Positions 37,684-46,223 are shown, numbered from the stretch's first letter. The stretch: 64,000 nucleotides of DNA from an uncultured Luteitalea sp. (GCA_934541105.1 CAKTDA010000001.1:124001-188000), one strand, 5' to 3'. Notes: a model not told the origin generated them from the letters alone. Program-made: numbers and translations.

Positions 37684-40101
37684 ATGCTTCGAACGCTCGA
37701 CCGTTACATCATCCGCGAGACGCTGGCGCCGTTCGGGCTGACGCTCCTCATCCTCACGTTCCTGCTCCAGATCCCCACGATCATGGACGTGGCCGAGACC
37801 CTGATCGCCAAGGGCGTGGGCCTGCCCACGATCGGCCGCATCCTCGTCACGCTGCTGCCATCGACGCTGGCCCTGACGATTCCCATCAGCCTGCTCGTGG
37901 GGCTCCTGATGGCGCTCGGACGGCTCTCGGCCGACCGTGAGGCCGTCGCGATGCAGGCCTGCGGCGTGAGCCTCTACCGCATCCTCCGGCCCGTTGCCCT
38001 CATGGCGGTCGTCGGCACCGCGGCCACGGCGTACCTCATGATCGAGGCGATGCCTCGCGGCAACCAGACGTTCCGCGAGATCACCTTCGGGATCATCCAG
38101 GCCAAGGCCGAAAGCGACGTCAGGCCCCGGGTCTTCTTCGACGAGTTCCCGAACCTCGTCCTGTACGTCAGGGACGTGCCGGCCAACACCCGTGGGTGGC
38201 GCGGCGTGTTCCTTGCCGACACGCGCAATCCCGGAGAGCCGCAGTTGCTGACCGCGGATCGGGGACACTTCGTGCTCGACCCGGCCCAGCGTCGTGTCGA
38301 TCTCATCCTCGAGGACGGCATCCTGCACCGGTCGCGGGCCGACGCGCCCGACCAGTACGAGCTCCAGCAGTTCCAGGCGCTTACCGTCCAGCTCGATCCC
38401 GAGACGGTGTTCCCCCGCCAGAGTGTGACGCCTGGCGACAACGAGCTGACGATTCCGCAGCTCCGGACGAAGGCCCGGCAGATGCGCGAGCAAGGCATCT
38501 CGCCGCACAACCCGATCATGGCCATCCAGCGCAAGTACACGATTCCCGTGGCTTGCCTGGTCTTCGGCCTGATTGCGCTCGGCCTCGGTGTGACGCACCG
38601 CAAGGACGGCAAGAACGCCGGCTTCGTCATCGGGATTGGCGTGGTGCTCGTCTACTACGTGCTGATGTACATGGGCGAGGCCCTCGCCAAGGGCCAGCGC
38701 GTGCCCGCCGAGTTCGCCCTCTGGATCCCCAACATCGTCCTCGGGCTGGTCGGGGCCGCGCTGCTCGTGCTGAAGACCCGCGGCTACGAGTTCTCCCCCA
38801 CGATCAGCATCCCTGTCCCCGCCATCATCACGAAGCTGATCGGCCGCACCGAGACCACCGCGGCCAACGGTGGACCGGTCGGCGGGCCGTCCCTGCCAGC
38901 GCGTCCGTCAAGCCGACACGCCCGGGGGGCGTCGGTCGGACAGCCCCAGCGGAGCCCTGGCAATCGCGTCGTGCTTGTCGTGCGCGTCCCGCAGCTGCGA
39001 CTGCCCGGGTTCAACATCCTCGACCGCTACCTGAGCCGGATCTATCTCCGCGTCTTCGGGGTGACGTTCCTGGGGATGCTCGCGGTGTTCTACATCGCGA
39101 TCTTCACCGACTACAGCGAGTACCTCTTCAAGGGGCGGACGACCGGCCAGATGCTGCTGGCCTTCTTCCTCTACTCGACGCCGCAGTACACGTACTACAT
39201 CACGGCCCTTGCGGCGCTCGTCGGCACGCTGGTGACGGTCGGCCTGCTGACGCGGACGAGTGAGCTCACGGTCATGCAGGCGTGCGGCGTGTCGCTCTAC
39301 CGGGCGACGGTGCCGCTGCTGCTCTTCGCGCTCGCCTGGAGCGTGGTGCTGTTCGGGATGGAACAGAGCATCCTGGCGGCGTCGAACCGGCGGGCCGAGG
39401 AGATGCGGGCCACGATCCGGAGCGGGACGCCGCAGACGTTCGGCATGGCGGGCAGGCAGTGGATGGCGGGCAGCGACGGCCGGCTCTATCACTATGGGCG
39501 GTTCGATCCACGGGCGGCACGGCTTGACGAACTCACGGTCTATGCCTTCGGCTCACGCGGCTGGAACGTCACGAGCCGCCTGTACGCGCGCGTTGCCGTC
39601 AACATGGACGGCACGACGTGGCGCGCCGATCAGGGTTGGCTGCGGACGTTCGGCGACAGGAATGCGGTCACCGCGTTCTCGGCCTTCCCCACCCACACGC
39701 TCACGATGGAGCGACCTGACTACTACGGTGTGGAAGAACCGGAAGCCGTGCTTGCCGAGCGCCTGAAGGTTCCCCAGTTGCGCGCGCACATCGCCGACCT
39801 CAACCAGGCCGGCTACAACACCGTGCCGCTCCAGGTGGCCCTGCACCGCAAGCTCGCCTTCCCGTTCATCACGGTCATCATGACCTTGATTGCAATTCCG
39901 TTCGGCGTGACGACGGGCCGCAAGGGCACGCTTTTCGGCATCGGGATCGGCATCGTGATCGCGATCCTCTACTGGACAACGCAGAGCCTGTTTGCGGCGG
40001 TCGGCAGTGCGGGTGTCCTCGCACCACCGTTGGCGGCCTGGGCGCCGAACATTCTCTTCATGTCCGTTGCCGCATACCTCGGGCTGACGGCGCGCACCTA
40101 G
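37684..40101 (+). CDS. Fused LptF-LptG LPS export permease
   Basis: 805 residues formed by two consecutive YjgP/YjgQ permease units. Each begins with LDRY(I/L) and contains the family block VMQACGVSLYR or AMQACGVSLYR. Unit 1 spans ~1-375, unit 2 ~440-805, joined by a ~65-residue Pro/Arg/Gly-rich linker. Each unit has helices at its two ends flanking a periplasmic jellyroll domain (AKAESDVRPRVFFDEFPNLVLYV in unit 1; SGTPQTFGMAGRQWMAGSDGRLYHYGRFD in unit 2). In E. coli LptF and LptG are separate ~360-residue proteins forming a heterodimer with LptB2. Here a single chain could supply both, pairing with the lptB at 19.1 kb. Confidence 0.93.
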   Translation: MLRTLDRYIIRETLAPFGLTLLILTFLLQIPTIMDVAETLIAKGVGLPTIGRILVTLLPSTLALTIPISLLVGLLMALGRLSADREAVAMQACGVSLYRILRPVALMAVVGTAATAYLMIEAMPRGNQTFREITFGIIQAKAESDVRPRVFFDEFPNLVLYVRDVPANTRGWRGVFLADTRNPGEPQLLTADRGHFVLDPAQRRVDLILEDGILHRSRADAPDQYELQQFQALTVQLDPETVFPRQSVTPGDNELTIPQLRTKARQMREQGISPHNPIMAIQRKYTIPVACLVFGLIALGLGVTHRKDGKNAGFVIGIGVVLVYYVLMYMGEALAKGQRVPAEFALWIPNIVLGLVGAALLVLKTRGYEFSPTISIPVPAIITKLIGRTETTAANGGPVGGPSLPARPSSRHARGASVGQPQRSPGNRVVLVVRVPQLRLPGFNILDRYLSRIYLRVFGVTFLGMLAVFYIAIFTDYSEYLFKGRTTGQMLLAFFLYSTPQYTYYITALAALVGTLVTVGLLTRTSELTVMQACGVSLYRATVPLLLFALAWSVVLFGMEQSILAASNRRAEEMRATIRSGTPQTFGMAGRQWMAGSDGRLYHYGRFDPRAARLDELTVYAFGSRGWNVTSRLYARVAVNMDGTTWRADQGWLRTFGDRNAVTAFSAFPTHTLTMERPDYYGVEEPEAVLAERLKVPQLRAHIADLNQAGYNTVPLQVALHRKLAFPFITVIMTLIAIPFGVTTGRKGTLFGIGIGIVIAILYWTTQSLFAAVGSAGVLAPPLAAWAPNILFMSVAAYLGLTART

Positions 40102-40135
40102 GGCCCTTTCGTCAGCGTCTCTCGTCGGCCGCGGG

Positions 40136-40159
40136 TCATTGTCGGCCGGCCGACAATGA
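40136..40159. terminator. 24-bp perfect palindrome between convergent lptFG and xer genes
   Basis: An uninterrupted perfect palindrome centred at 40147/40148 (half site TCATTGTCGGCC). It starts 34 bp after the lptFG stop and ends 12 bp before the recombinase stop. As RNA it folds the same on both strands (10-bp stem, 4-nt loop), which suits a bidirectional terminator; a protein binding site is the alternative. Confidence 0.5.
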
Positions 40160-40171
40160 ATCCTCCGCAGT

Positions 40172-41086
40172 TCAGGCGCGTGGGTGGTGCGCGTCGTAGA
40201 GGCGCTTGAGCCGCGCTTCGAGCACGTGCGTGTAGATTTGCGTCGTGGACAGGGCGGCATGCCCCAGCATCATCTGGATCGCCCGCAAGTCCGCACCCCT
40301 GTCGAGCAGGTGCGTCGCGAACGAGTGGCGCAGGACGTGCGGCGACACCTCCGACGTGATCCCTGCATCCGCGGCATATCGCTTCAGCAGCTTCCAGAAC
40401 CCGACACGCGTGAGTGCCGACACACCGCGGCCGCTGGGAAAGAGCCAAGGCGACGCCTGCCCCTTGAGCAGCGCGGCTCGTCCACCGGCCATGTACGTGC
40501 GCAGGGCCGCGACCGCCTGCTCCCCCACCGGCACGACCCGCTGCTTGTCGCCCTTGCCGATGCAAGTCAGGAAGCCGACATCGAGATCGAGATCGGATGG
40601 CTTCAGCGTCACGAGTTCGGTGACGCGCAGGCCTGTGGCGTACAGGACGTCGAGCATTGCCCGGTCACGCAGGCCGCGCGGCGTGCCGACGTCAGGCGCC
40701 GCGAGCAGCCGGTCCACTTCCTCCAGCGACAGGTAGCGCGGAAGCTCCTGCCAGGCGCGCGGCGGGCGCAGGTCGTCAGCTGGATTGCTCGCAATCACGC
40801 GCGACACGAGCAGGTGCTTGTAGAAACCCCGCACTCCAGCCACCATCCGGGCGACCGATCGCGGCGAATACCCCTCCGCCATCAACCCGCGCACGAACGC
40901 CTCGAGATCGTGCAGCGTCAGCGTGTCTGGCGTCGTGCCGCGACCTGCCGCAAACCGCGCCAATTGCAGGAGATCCCGGCTGTAGCTCTCGATGGACAGC
41001 GGCTGGAGCCTGCGGACGACTCTCAGGTGATCGAGATAGGCGTCGACACGCGCGTCGCTGACATCCGGACGGTCCTCGGGCACCAC
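40172..41086 (-). CDS. XerC/XerD-family tyrosine recombinase
   Basis: 304 residues, the normal Xer length. SAM-like N-terminal core-binding domain (DAYLDHLRVVRRLQPLSIESYSRDL) and catalytic domain with the Arg in LYATGLRVTELVTL, Lys in IGKGDKQRVVPV, HVLRHSFATHLL (His-x-x-Arg), the His in LGHAALSTTQ and nucleophile Tyr in IYTHV (~284). Probably the housekeeping dimer-resolution enzyme, closer in wording to XerD; only one Xer is in the window. No integrase-like neighbours or att repeats are seen. Confidence 0.93.
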   Translation of the reverse strand: MVPEDRPDVSDARVDAYLDHLRVVRRLQPLSIESYSRDLLQLARFAAGRGTTPDTLTLHDLEAFVRGLMAEGYSPRSVARMVAGVRGFYKHLLVSRVIASNPADDLRPPRAWQELPRYLSLEEVDRLLAAPDVGTPRGLRDRAMLDVLYATGLRVTELVTLKPSDLDLDVGFLTCIGKGDKQRVVPVGEQAVAALRTYMAGGRAALLKGQASPWLFPSGRGVSALTRVGFWKLLKRYAADAGITSEVSPHVLRHSFATHLLDRGADLRAIQMMLGHAALSTTQIYTHVLEARLKRLYDAHHPRA

Positions 41087-41133
41087 GCAAGCATACCGTC
41101 GCCGGTGGCCCTTGCGCGTCAGCCAATGATGGG

Positions 41134-41155
41134 TAGACTTCTAGGCATAGACTTC
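41134..41155 (+). promoter_or_regulatory. Direct repeat TAGACTTC upstream of padR, candidate operator
   Basis: TAGACTTC occurs at 41134-41141 and 41148-41155, separated by TAGGCA, giving a 14-bp period. It ends 9 bp before the PadR ATG, where RNA polymerase or the regulator itself would bind. Confidence 0.4.
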
Positions 41156-41164
41156 GAGGTGTCA

Positions 41165-41500
41165 ATGCCGCCACGGACCGATGCCCTCCAGGGCACGCTG
41201 ACGCTGCTGATCCTGAAGACGCTCGATGCCGGCCCGCGGCATGGCTACGCCATCGCGCAGCATATCCAGAACACGTCCAACGGCCTGCTGCGCGTGGAGG
41301 AGGGGTCGCTCTACCCCGCCCTGCGACGGCTCGAGCAGTCGGGGTGGGTCAAGGCAAGCTGGGGAGTCACCGACAGCCAGCGGAAGGCCAGGGTGTACGC
41401 GCTGACCGCGGACGGCCAGCGGCAGCTCGACGAGGAGGAGGCGAAGTGGCAGCGCCTCCTCCAGGGGGTCCGGCACGTGTTGCGCTACGGCGAGGGGTAG
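41165..41500 (+). CDS. PadR-family transcriptional regulator (acidobacterial type)
   Basis: 111 residues, nearly all winged helix: LQGTLTLLILKTLDAGPRHGYAIAQHIQ, LRVEEGSLYPALRRLEQSGWVKASWGVTDS and KARVYALTADGQRQL. This matches the small PadR group common in acidobacteria, where the gene often precedes an ABC-type permease; here the next genes are on the other strand. GAGGTG lies just upstream of the chosen ATG. Target genes are unknown; autoregulation through the upstream direct repeat is plausible. Confidence 0.85.
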   Translation: MPPRTDALQGTLTLLILKTLDAGPRHGYAIAQHIQNTSNGLLRVEEGSLYPALRRLEQSGWVKASWGVTDSQRKARVYALTADGQRQLDEEEAKWQRLLQGVRHVLRYGEG

Positions 41501-41528
41501 CGCGGTGAGCGCAGGGCGAGTCCGGCGC

Positions 41529-43127
41529 TCACAGGTAGGCGGCGCCGACCATGATCCTGCGGACGCGCATCCACGGCGCGCCGTGCGAGATGTGGTTGAT
41601 CTGGACCGGCTGCCCTTTCGCGTCGCCGGTCGTCCCGTGCATCTCCCAGGACCCCTTGTTCGAGACGGCGTCGAGGTTGGCGTAGAAGTCGGTCGTGATG
41701 GCGTTGTAGGTCACGTCCGAGACCATGCGGACCTTCCTGCCGTTCTTGATCTCCCAGAACGCATTGCCGCCGAACTGCCCGTTGTAGCGCTGCTGGTCGA
41801 TCGAGTAGCTGCCCCGCCCGTCGATGAGGAGGCCGTCCTTCGTGTCGGCAATCAGCTCCTCGGCGCTCGGCGCCTTGGCGTCACCAGGCTCGACATGGAC
41901 ATTCGGCATGCGCAGGAACGGGTAGTTCCGCCAGGACGTCGCGAACGTGCAGCCGCGGCTCTCCTTCTCGTTCACGAAATGCGCGGTCTCGCGGTTCGTC
42001 TGCAGCCCAACCAACACGCCTTCACGCACGATCGGCCACGACTGCGTCTTGACGCCATCATCGTCGAAGCCCACGGTGCAGAGGCCTCCCTCGATGGTGC
42101 GATCGGCGGTCACGTTGAAGATCGGGCTGCCGTACTTCAGCCGGCCGACGTCCGAGAGCTTGATGAAGCTCGTCCCGGCGTAGTTGGCTTCGTAGCCGAG
42201 GATGCGATCGAGCTCGGTCGGGTGGCCGATGATCTCGTGAATCGTCAGCATCGAGTGCGACGGCGTCATCACGATGTCCTTGAGACCGGCGCTGACCGGC
42301 GGGGCCATCGCGTGCTCCACCGCTTCCGAGGCGATGCGGTCGGCGTTCTCGAGCATGCCGCCGCCTGTCACCACCTCGTAGCCGCCCGTGCGGGCCGGCA
42401 CCGTATACGTGCGCGACTTCACCTTCCCGTTCGCGCGCGCGGTGGCCGTGAAGCTCGGCGCCACCCGCCACGACTCCTGCTCGATGTAGGAGCCCTCGCT
42501 CGAGGCGAAGTACTTCCACTCGTAGTCCTGCCCAATCGACGACTGCGTGCGCAGGATGCCCTTGGTCTTCAGCAGTTGCTCGTTGATGCCGAGCAGGAAC
42601 GCGATCTTGTCGTCGAGGGCCACCTCGAACGGATCCACCTTGATGGGCGTTGCCCAGTAGGTCTGGTGCGCTAGCGTCGGCGCAAGCTTCACGTCGAACC
42701 TGCGGGCCACCGCACTCGCGCGCGCGACGTCCACTGCCTGCCTGGCGATGGTCCGCACCTGCTCCTCGGCAACGAGCGGGCTGCTCGCGAAGCCCCAGAC
42801 GCCACTGTGGAGGACGCGGACTCCAAACCCTGCGCTCTCGTTGCGTCCACCGCCCCCGCCGAACCCGAAGCCGAACCCGCCGCCTCCGACGATGCGGTCG
42901 CGCACGGTCACCGAGTCGCTGATGTTGCGCGTGAACCGGATGTCGCAGTACGTCGCGCCAAGCCGGCGTGCCTCGGCAAGCGCGACGTCAGCAAGGCCCT
43001 TGAACCGCGACTCGAGCACACGGCCCTTCGGCGACTGCGCAATCAGGGCCCCGACGATGTCGCTCGAGGCGAGGGCGACACCCGTTACGCCCACCGTGCG
43101 GAGGAAGTTGCGTCGATTCGTGCTCAT
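41529..43127 (-). CDS. TldD-family metallopeptidase with Tat signal (tldD copy 1)
   Basis: 532 residues. The Tat signal NRRNFLRTVGVTGVALASSD marks export of a folded protein. The TldD zinc motif HExxxH is His297-Glu298-x3-His302 (IHEIIGHPTELDRILGYEANYAGTSF). Other TldD blocks are FGVRVLHSGVWGFASSP, VGFDDDGVKTQSWPIV, GLQTNRETAHF and RMPNVHVEPG. Known TldD acts in the cytoplasm with TldE/PmbA on unfolded peptides such as microcin B17 precursor and CcdA; the signal here argues for a periplasmic role. A glycine-rich loop (GGGGFGFGFGGGGG, ~82-95) follows the N-terminal domain. Last gene of the series, 8 bp after pmbA. Confidence 0.88.
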   Translation of the reverse strand: MSTNRRNFLRTVGVTGVALASSDIVGALIAQSPKGRVLESRFKGLADVALAEARRLGATYCDIRFTRNISDSVTVRDRIVGGGGFGFGFGGGGGRNESAGFGVRVLHSGVWGFASSPLVAEEQVRTIARQAVDVARASAVARRFDVKLAPTLAHQTYWATPIKVDPFEVALDDKIAFLLGINEQLLKTKGILRTQSSIGQDYEWKYFASSEGSYIEQESWRVAPSFTATARANGKVKSRTYTVPARTGGYEVVTGGGMLENADRIASEAVEHAMAPPVSAGLKDIVMTPSHSMLTIHEIIGHPTELDRILGYEANYAGTSFIKLSDVGRLKYGSPIFNVTADRTIEGGLCTVGFDDDGVKTQSWPIVREGVLVGLQTNRETAHFVNEKESRGCTFATSWRNYPFLRMPNVHVEPGDAKAPSAEELIADTKDGLLIDGRGSYSIDQQRYNGQFGGNAFWEIKNGRKVRMVSDVTYNAITTDFYANLDAVSNKGSWEMHGTTGDAKGQPVQINHISHGAPWMRVRRIMVGAAYL

Positions 43128-43135
43128 GGGCTTCC

Positions 43136-44491
43136 TCAGACCGCGGGCGACACGGACGTCATCGTGAAGTCCTCGAGGCGCATGGCCGGCACCATGGCGG
43201 TGCCCGGCTGGTCGTACGCCTCGCCTGTGTGCATCGGCTCGGGCGGCCCGAGCGCGCTGATGTTGTTGAAGCCGACGACAGGCGTCTCGTTCCAGCGGAA
43301 GTTCTGGACCGGCGCCGTGATCTCCCCGTTCTCGATGAGGAACAGGCCGTCGCGCGTCATGCCCGTGTAGAGGATGTTCATCGCCTCGACCGGTCGCATG
43401 TACCAGAAGAACGACACGAGCAGGCCGCGCTTCGTGGTCCGGATCATCTCGTCAACGGAGGTCGTGCCCCCGTCCATCACGAGGCTGAGGCCAGGCGGCG
43501 TGGCCGTCGGCTGCCTTCCGGTCTTCTGCGCCCAGAAGCGGTTGTAGTACAGGTTCTTCACGACGCCCTTCTCCACCCACGGCACGCTGCGCGCGGCAAG
43601 GCCGTCTTCGCCAATCGGCGTCTGCCGCAGCACCGGGTGGTTGACGACACTGCGGATGGTGACGTTGTCGCCGAACAGCTTCTCGCCGACCTTCGTCTGC
43701 CCGCGTTCCTTGCCGCTCATGAAGCTGCGGCCCTCCTCGGCAGCACGGGCGTCCATTGACGACATGAGCAGCGAGAGGAACCGCGCCGCCGGGCGCGGCT
43801 CGAGAATCACGGTGTAGTCGCCAGGCTCGATGGCGCGAGGCTTCTGCGACTTCAGCGCCTTGTCCGACGCGCGCTCGGTGATTGCCACCGGGTCGATGAG
43901 GCTGACGTCCTTGAGGCCGGTCTGCCCTGCCCAGCCCGACCCGGTCCCATCAGGCGTGCGACAGGTGAGGATGAAGCTGGCCTCGGCGAACTGGAAGTAC
44001 GAGAAGAGCCCCTCGCTGTTGGCCGTCGCCGTCGTCCAGTGCAGCTTCGGGATGTACCCCGCGCCGACGACGCCCTTCTTCTCGCAGATGTCGAGGCTCT
44101 GCTTGACCATCGCCGCGCGTTCGGCGGGCCCGAAGGCGACCGTGCGATCGATGACCGCGTCCACGGGCGCGTAGTCCTGCGGCGGCTTCACGAGCGGCAT
44201 CGTCTCGGGGTTGTCGGGCTTCCGCTTCGCGAGTGCCTGCGCCTGTTCGATCGCGGTCTTCAGGGAGGCGTCGTCGAACTGGTGCGTCACGGTGCTGGCG
44301 CTCTTCTGCCCGTAGTACACCGTGATCTGCACCTGCTGGTCGTGCTCGATGAGGTTGGCCGTGATGCTGGAGTTGGCGTACCGCGTGGCCGAGCGCTCCC
44401 CGCCCTGGAAATCGACCTCGACCCCGTCGGCCCTGGCCATGTTCAGGATCCGGTCCGTGATTGCCTTCACTTGCTCGCGCGAATAGCTCAT
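43136..44491 (-). CDS. pmbA: TldE/PmbA-family protein
   Basis: 451 residues, the inactive partner of TldD: same fold, no HExxxH motif. Family features are VEVDFQGGERSATRYANSSI at the N-terminus, RPAARFLSLLMSSMDARAAEEGRSFM, GLAARSVPWVEKGVVKNLYYNRFWAQK and MNILYTGMTRDGLFLIENGEI. There is no signal peptide, in contrast to the two flanking TldD proteins. I start at the ATG at 44491 (MSYSREQ), preceded by GGGGATGAG; an upstream ATG at 44548 would run into repeat DNA. Confidence 0.88.
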   Translation of the reverse strand: MSYSREQVKAITDRILNMARADGVEVDFQGGERSATRYANSSITANLIEHDQQVQITVYYGQKSASTVTHQFDDASLKTAIEQAQALAKRKPDNPETMPLVKPPQDYAPVDAVIDRTVAFGPAERAAMVKQSLDICEKKGVVGAGYIPKLHWTTATANSEGLFSYFQFAEASFILTCRTPDGTGSGWAGQTGLKDVSLIDPVAITERASDKALKSQKPRAIEPGDYTVILEPRPAARFLSLLMSSMDARAAEEGRSFMSGKERGQTKVGEKLFGDNVTIRSVVNHPVLRQTPIGEDGLAARSVPWVEKGVVKNLYYNRFWAQKTGRQPTATPPGLSLVMDGGTTSVDEMIRTTKRGLLVSFFWYMRPVEAMNILYTGMTRDGLFLIENGEITAPVQNFRWNETPVVGFNNISALGPPEPMHTGEAYDQPGTAMVPAMRLEDFTMTSVSPAV

Positions 44492-44550
44492 CTCATCCCC
44501 GATGAAAAGCCGGCCGTGGGCCAACGGCCTTCGGCCTTCGAAATCCAACG

Positions 44551-44613
44551 AGCCTGCAGCCTACGAGCCTCTAGCCTGCCGGCTGGCTGCAGGCTGCAGG
44601 CCGCAGGCTTGAA
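44551..44613. repeat. Heptamer array with inverted halves between tldD and pmbA
   Basis: Reads AGCCTGC, AGCCTAC, GAGCCTC, TAGCCTG, CCGGCTG, then GCTGCAG, GCTGCAG, GCCGCAG: 7-bp steps, the second half being the reverse complement of the first. Arms AGCCTGCAGCC (44551-44561) and GGCTGCAGGCT (44585-44595) pair perfectly over 11 bp. It lies 2-65 bp upstream of the tldD stop on the plus map, that is, within the 124-bp tldD-pmbA gap of the transcript, and may attenuate or stabilise it. Confidence 0.6.
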
Positions 44614-44615
44614 CC

Positions 44616-46223
44616 CTACGAGAACGCCGCGCCGACCATGACCTTGCGGATCAGGCAGGGCGACGACCCGTGCGACGGATAGTTCGACTGCACCGGCTGC
44701 CCCTTGGCGTCGCCGTCCATGCCGTGATGCTCCCAGCTCTCGGGCGGCCCGACGGCATCGAGGTTCGCCCAGAAGTCGGTGGTGATGGCGTTGTAGGTGA
44801 AGTCGGTCACCATACGCGTGACCTTGCCGTTCCTGATCTCCCAGAACGCATTGCCGCCGAACTGCCCGTTGTAGCGCTGCTGGTCGATGCTGAAGCTGCC
44901 GGCGCCGTCGACGAGCACACCGTCCTTCACGTCGGCGATCATCTGGTCGAGCGTCGGCGATCCCTGCTTGCCGGGCTCGAGCTGGATGTTCGGCATCCGC
45001 AGGAACGGGTAGTTGCGCCAGTGGTTGGCAAACGTGCAGCCGCGGCTCTCCGGCTCGCCGATGTAGTGCGCGGTCTCGCGATTGGTCTGCAGGCCCACGA
45101 GGATGCCTTCCTCGATGATCGGCCACCGCTGCGCCTTCACGCCATCGTCGTCGAAGCCCACCGTGCCGCAGGCACCGACGTGCGTGCGGTCGGCATACAC
45201 GTTGAGCAGTGGGCTGCCGTACTTCAGCGTCCGCAGGTCCGCGAGCCTCACGAAGCTCGTGCCCGCGTAGTTGGCCTCGTAGCCGACGATGCGATCGAGC
45301 TCGGTGGGATGCGCGATGATCTCGTGGATGGTGAGCCCGAGGTGCGACGGCTTCAGCACGAGATCCTTGAGCCCGGCCTGCACCGGCGCCGCCATGCTGT
45401 GCTCGACGGCCTCGGCGGCCACGCGCTCGGCGTTGCCCTTCAGGTCGGCCTTCACGAGGAACTCGTAACCAGCCGTTGACGCACCAGGCGAGTAGACGCG
45501 GGTCTTGACCTGCCCCTTCGCACGCGCGGTGGCCGAGCAGCCGCAGGAACAGTAGTAGAGGCTCTGCTCGATGAAGGAGCCCTCGGACGTCACGAGGAAC
45601 TTCCAGTCGTGCGAGAAGCTCACTTGCGCGGTGGCAAACAGCACCTGCGCGTTCTTCTGGATGGCCGTCGTCGCCTCGGTCAGCAGCGTGACGGTCTCCT
45701 CGAGCGGGACGTCGAACGGATCCCGCTCGTGAGGCGTCTCGTAGAACTCGTCGTAAGCCGGCACCGGGGCGAGCTTGACGTCGAACCGCTTGGCCATCGC
45801 GCTCGCGCGCGCGATGTCGGTCGCCTGGCGCACCACGCGGCGCACTTCGTCCGGCGTGACGAGCGGGCTGCTCGCAAAGCCCCAGACGCCGGAGTGGACG
45901 ACGCGCACGCCGAAACCGAATGTGTCGGAGATGCCGCCACCCGGCGCCGACCCGAAGCCGCCGTAGCTGAACCCCCCGGAATTCGTAAGCTGCCCGTTTC
46001 GCACGTTGAGCGACTGCGAGCGCTTGCGCCCGAAGCGGATGTCGGCGTAGGTGCAGCCGAGGTCCTTCGCCTCCCGCAGCGCGTCGGTGCCGTACTGCCG
46101 CCAGGGGCCGGTGCGGCCCTTCGGCGCCTGCGCGGCGAGCTGCGCGAGCCAGGCGTCGGACAGGCCGAGGGCGGCGCCTGCCGCACCGGCGGTCTTCAGG
46201 AAGGTTCGTCGATCGTGCGCCAT
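44616..46223 (-). CDS. TldD-family metallopeptidase with Tat signal (tldD copy 2)
   Basis: 535 residues, a paralogue of the copy at 41.5 kb: long identical stretches such as SIDQQRYNGQFGGNAFWEI and TYNAITTDF are shared. Tat signal DRRTFLKTAGAAGAALGLS; zinc motif His300-Glu301-x3-His305 in IHEIIAHPTELDRIVGYEA. A cysteine-rich insert (YYCSCGC, ~228) is present only in this copy and could bind a metal or cofactor. It starts 9 bp after the stop of the preceding membrane-anchored protein gene, so the MoxR module reads into it. Confidence 0.88.
   Translation of the reverse strand: MAHDRRTFLKTAGAAGAALGLSDAWLAQLAAQAPKGRTGPWRQYGTDALREAKDLGCTYADIRFGRKRSQSLNVRNGQLTNSGGFSYGGFGSAPGGGISDTFGFGVRVVHSGVWGFASSPLVTPDEVRRVVRQATDIARASAMAKRFDVKLAPVPAYDEFYETPHERDPFDVPLEETVTLLTEATTAIQKNAQVLFATAQVSFSHDWKFLVTSEGSFIEQSLYYCSCGCSATARAKGQVKTRVYSPGASTAGYEFLVKADLKGNAERVAAEAVEHSMAAPVQAGLKDLVLKPSHLGLTIHEIIAHPTELDRIVGYEANYAGTSFVRLADLRTLKYGSPLLNVYADRTHVGACGTVGFDDDGVKAQRWPIIEEGILVGLQTNRETAHYIGEPESRGCTFANHWRNYPFLRMPNIQLEPGKQGSPTLDQMIADVKDGVLVDGAGSFSIDQQRYNGQFGGNAFWEIRNGKVTRMVTDFTYNAITTDFWANLDAVGPPESWEHHGMDGDAKGQPVQSNYPSHGSSPCLIRKVMVGAAFS

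Noticed and set aside
40172..41086. An integrative element based on the tyrosine recombinase
   Set aside because: The protein has normal Xer length and motifs; no tRNA, att repeats, excisionase or cargo genes are seen.
41529..46223. A microcin-B17-like peptide antibiotic cluster based on the TldD/PmbA genes
   Set aside because: No McbBCD-type cyclodehydratase, precursor peptide or exporter is present nearby.
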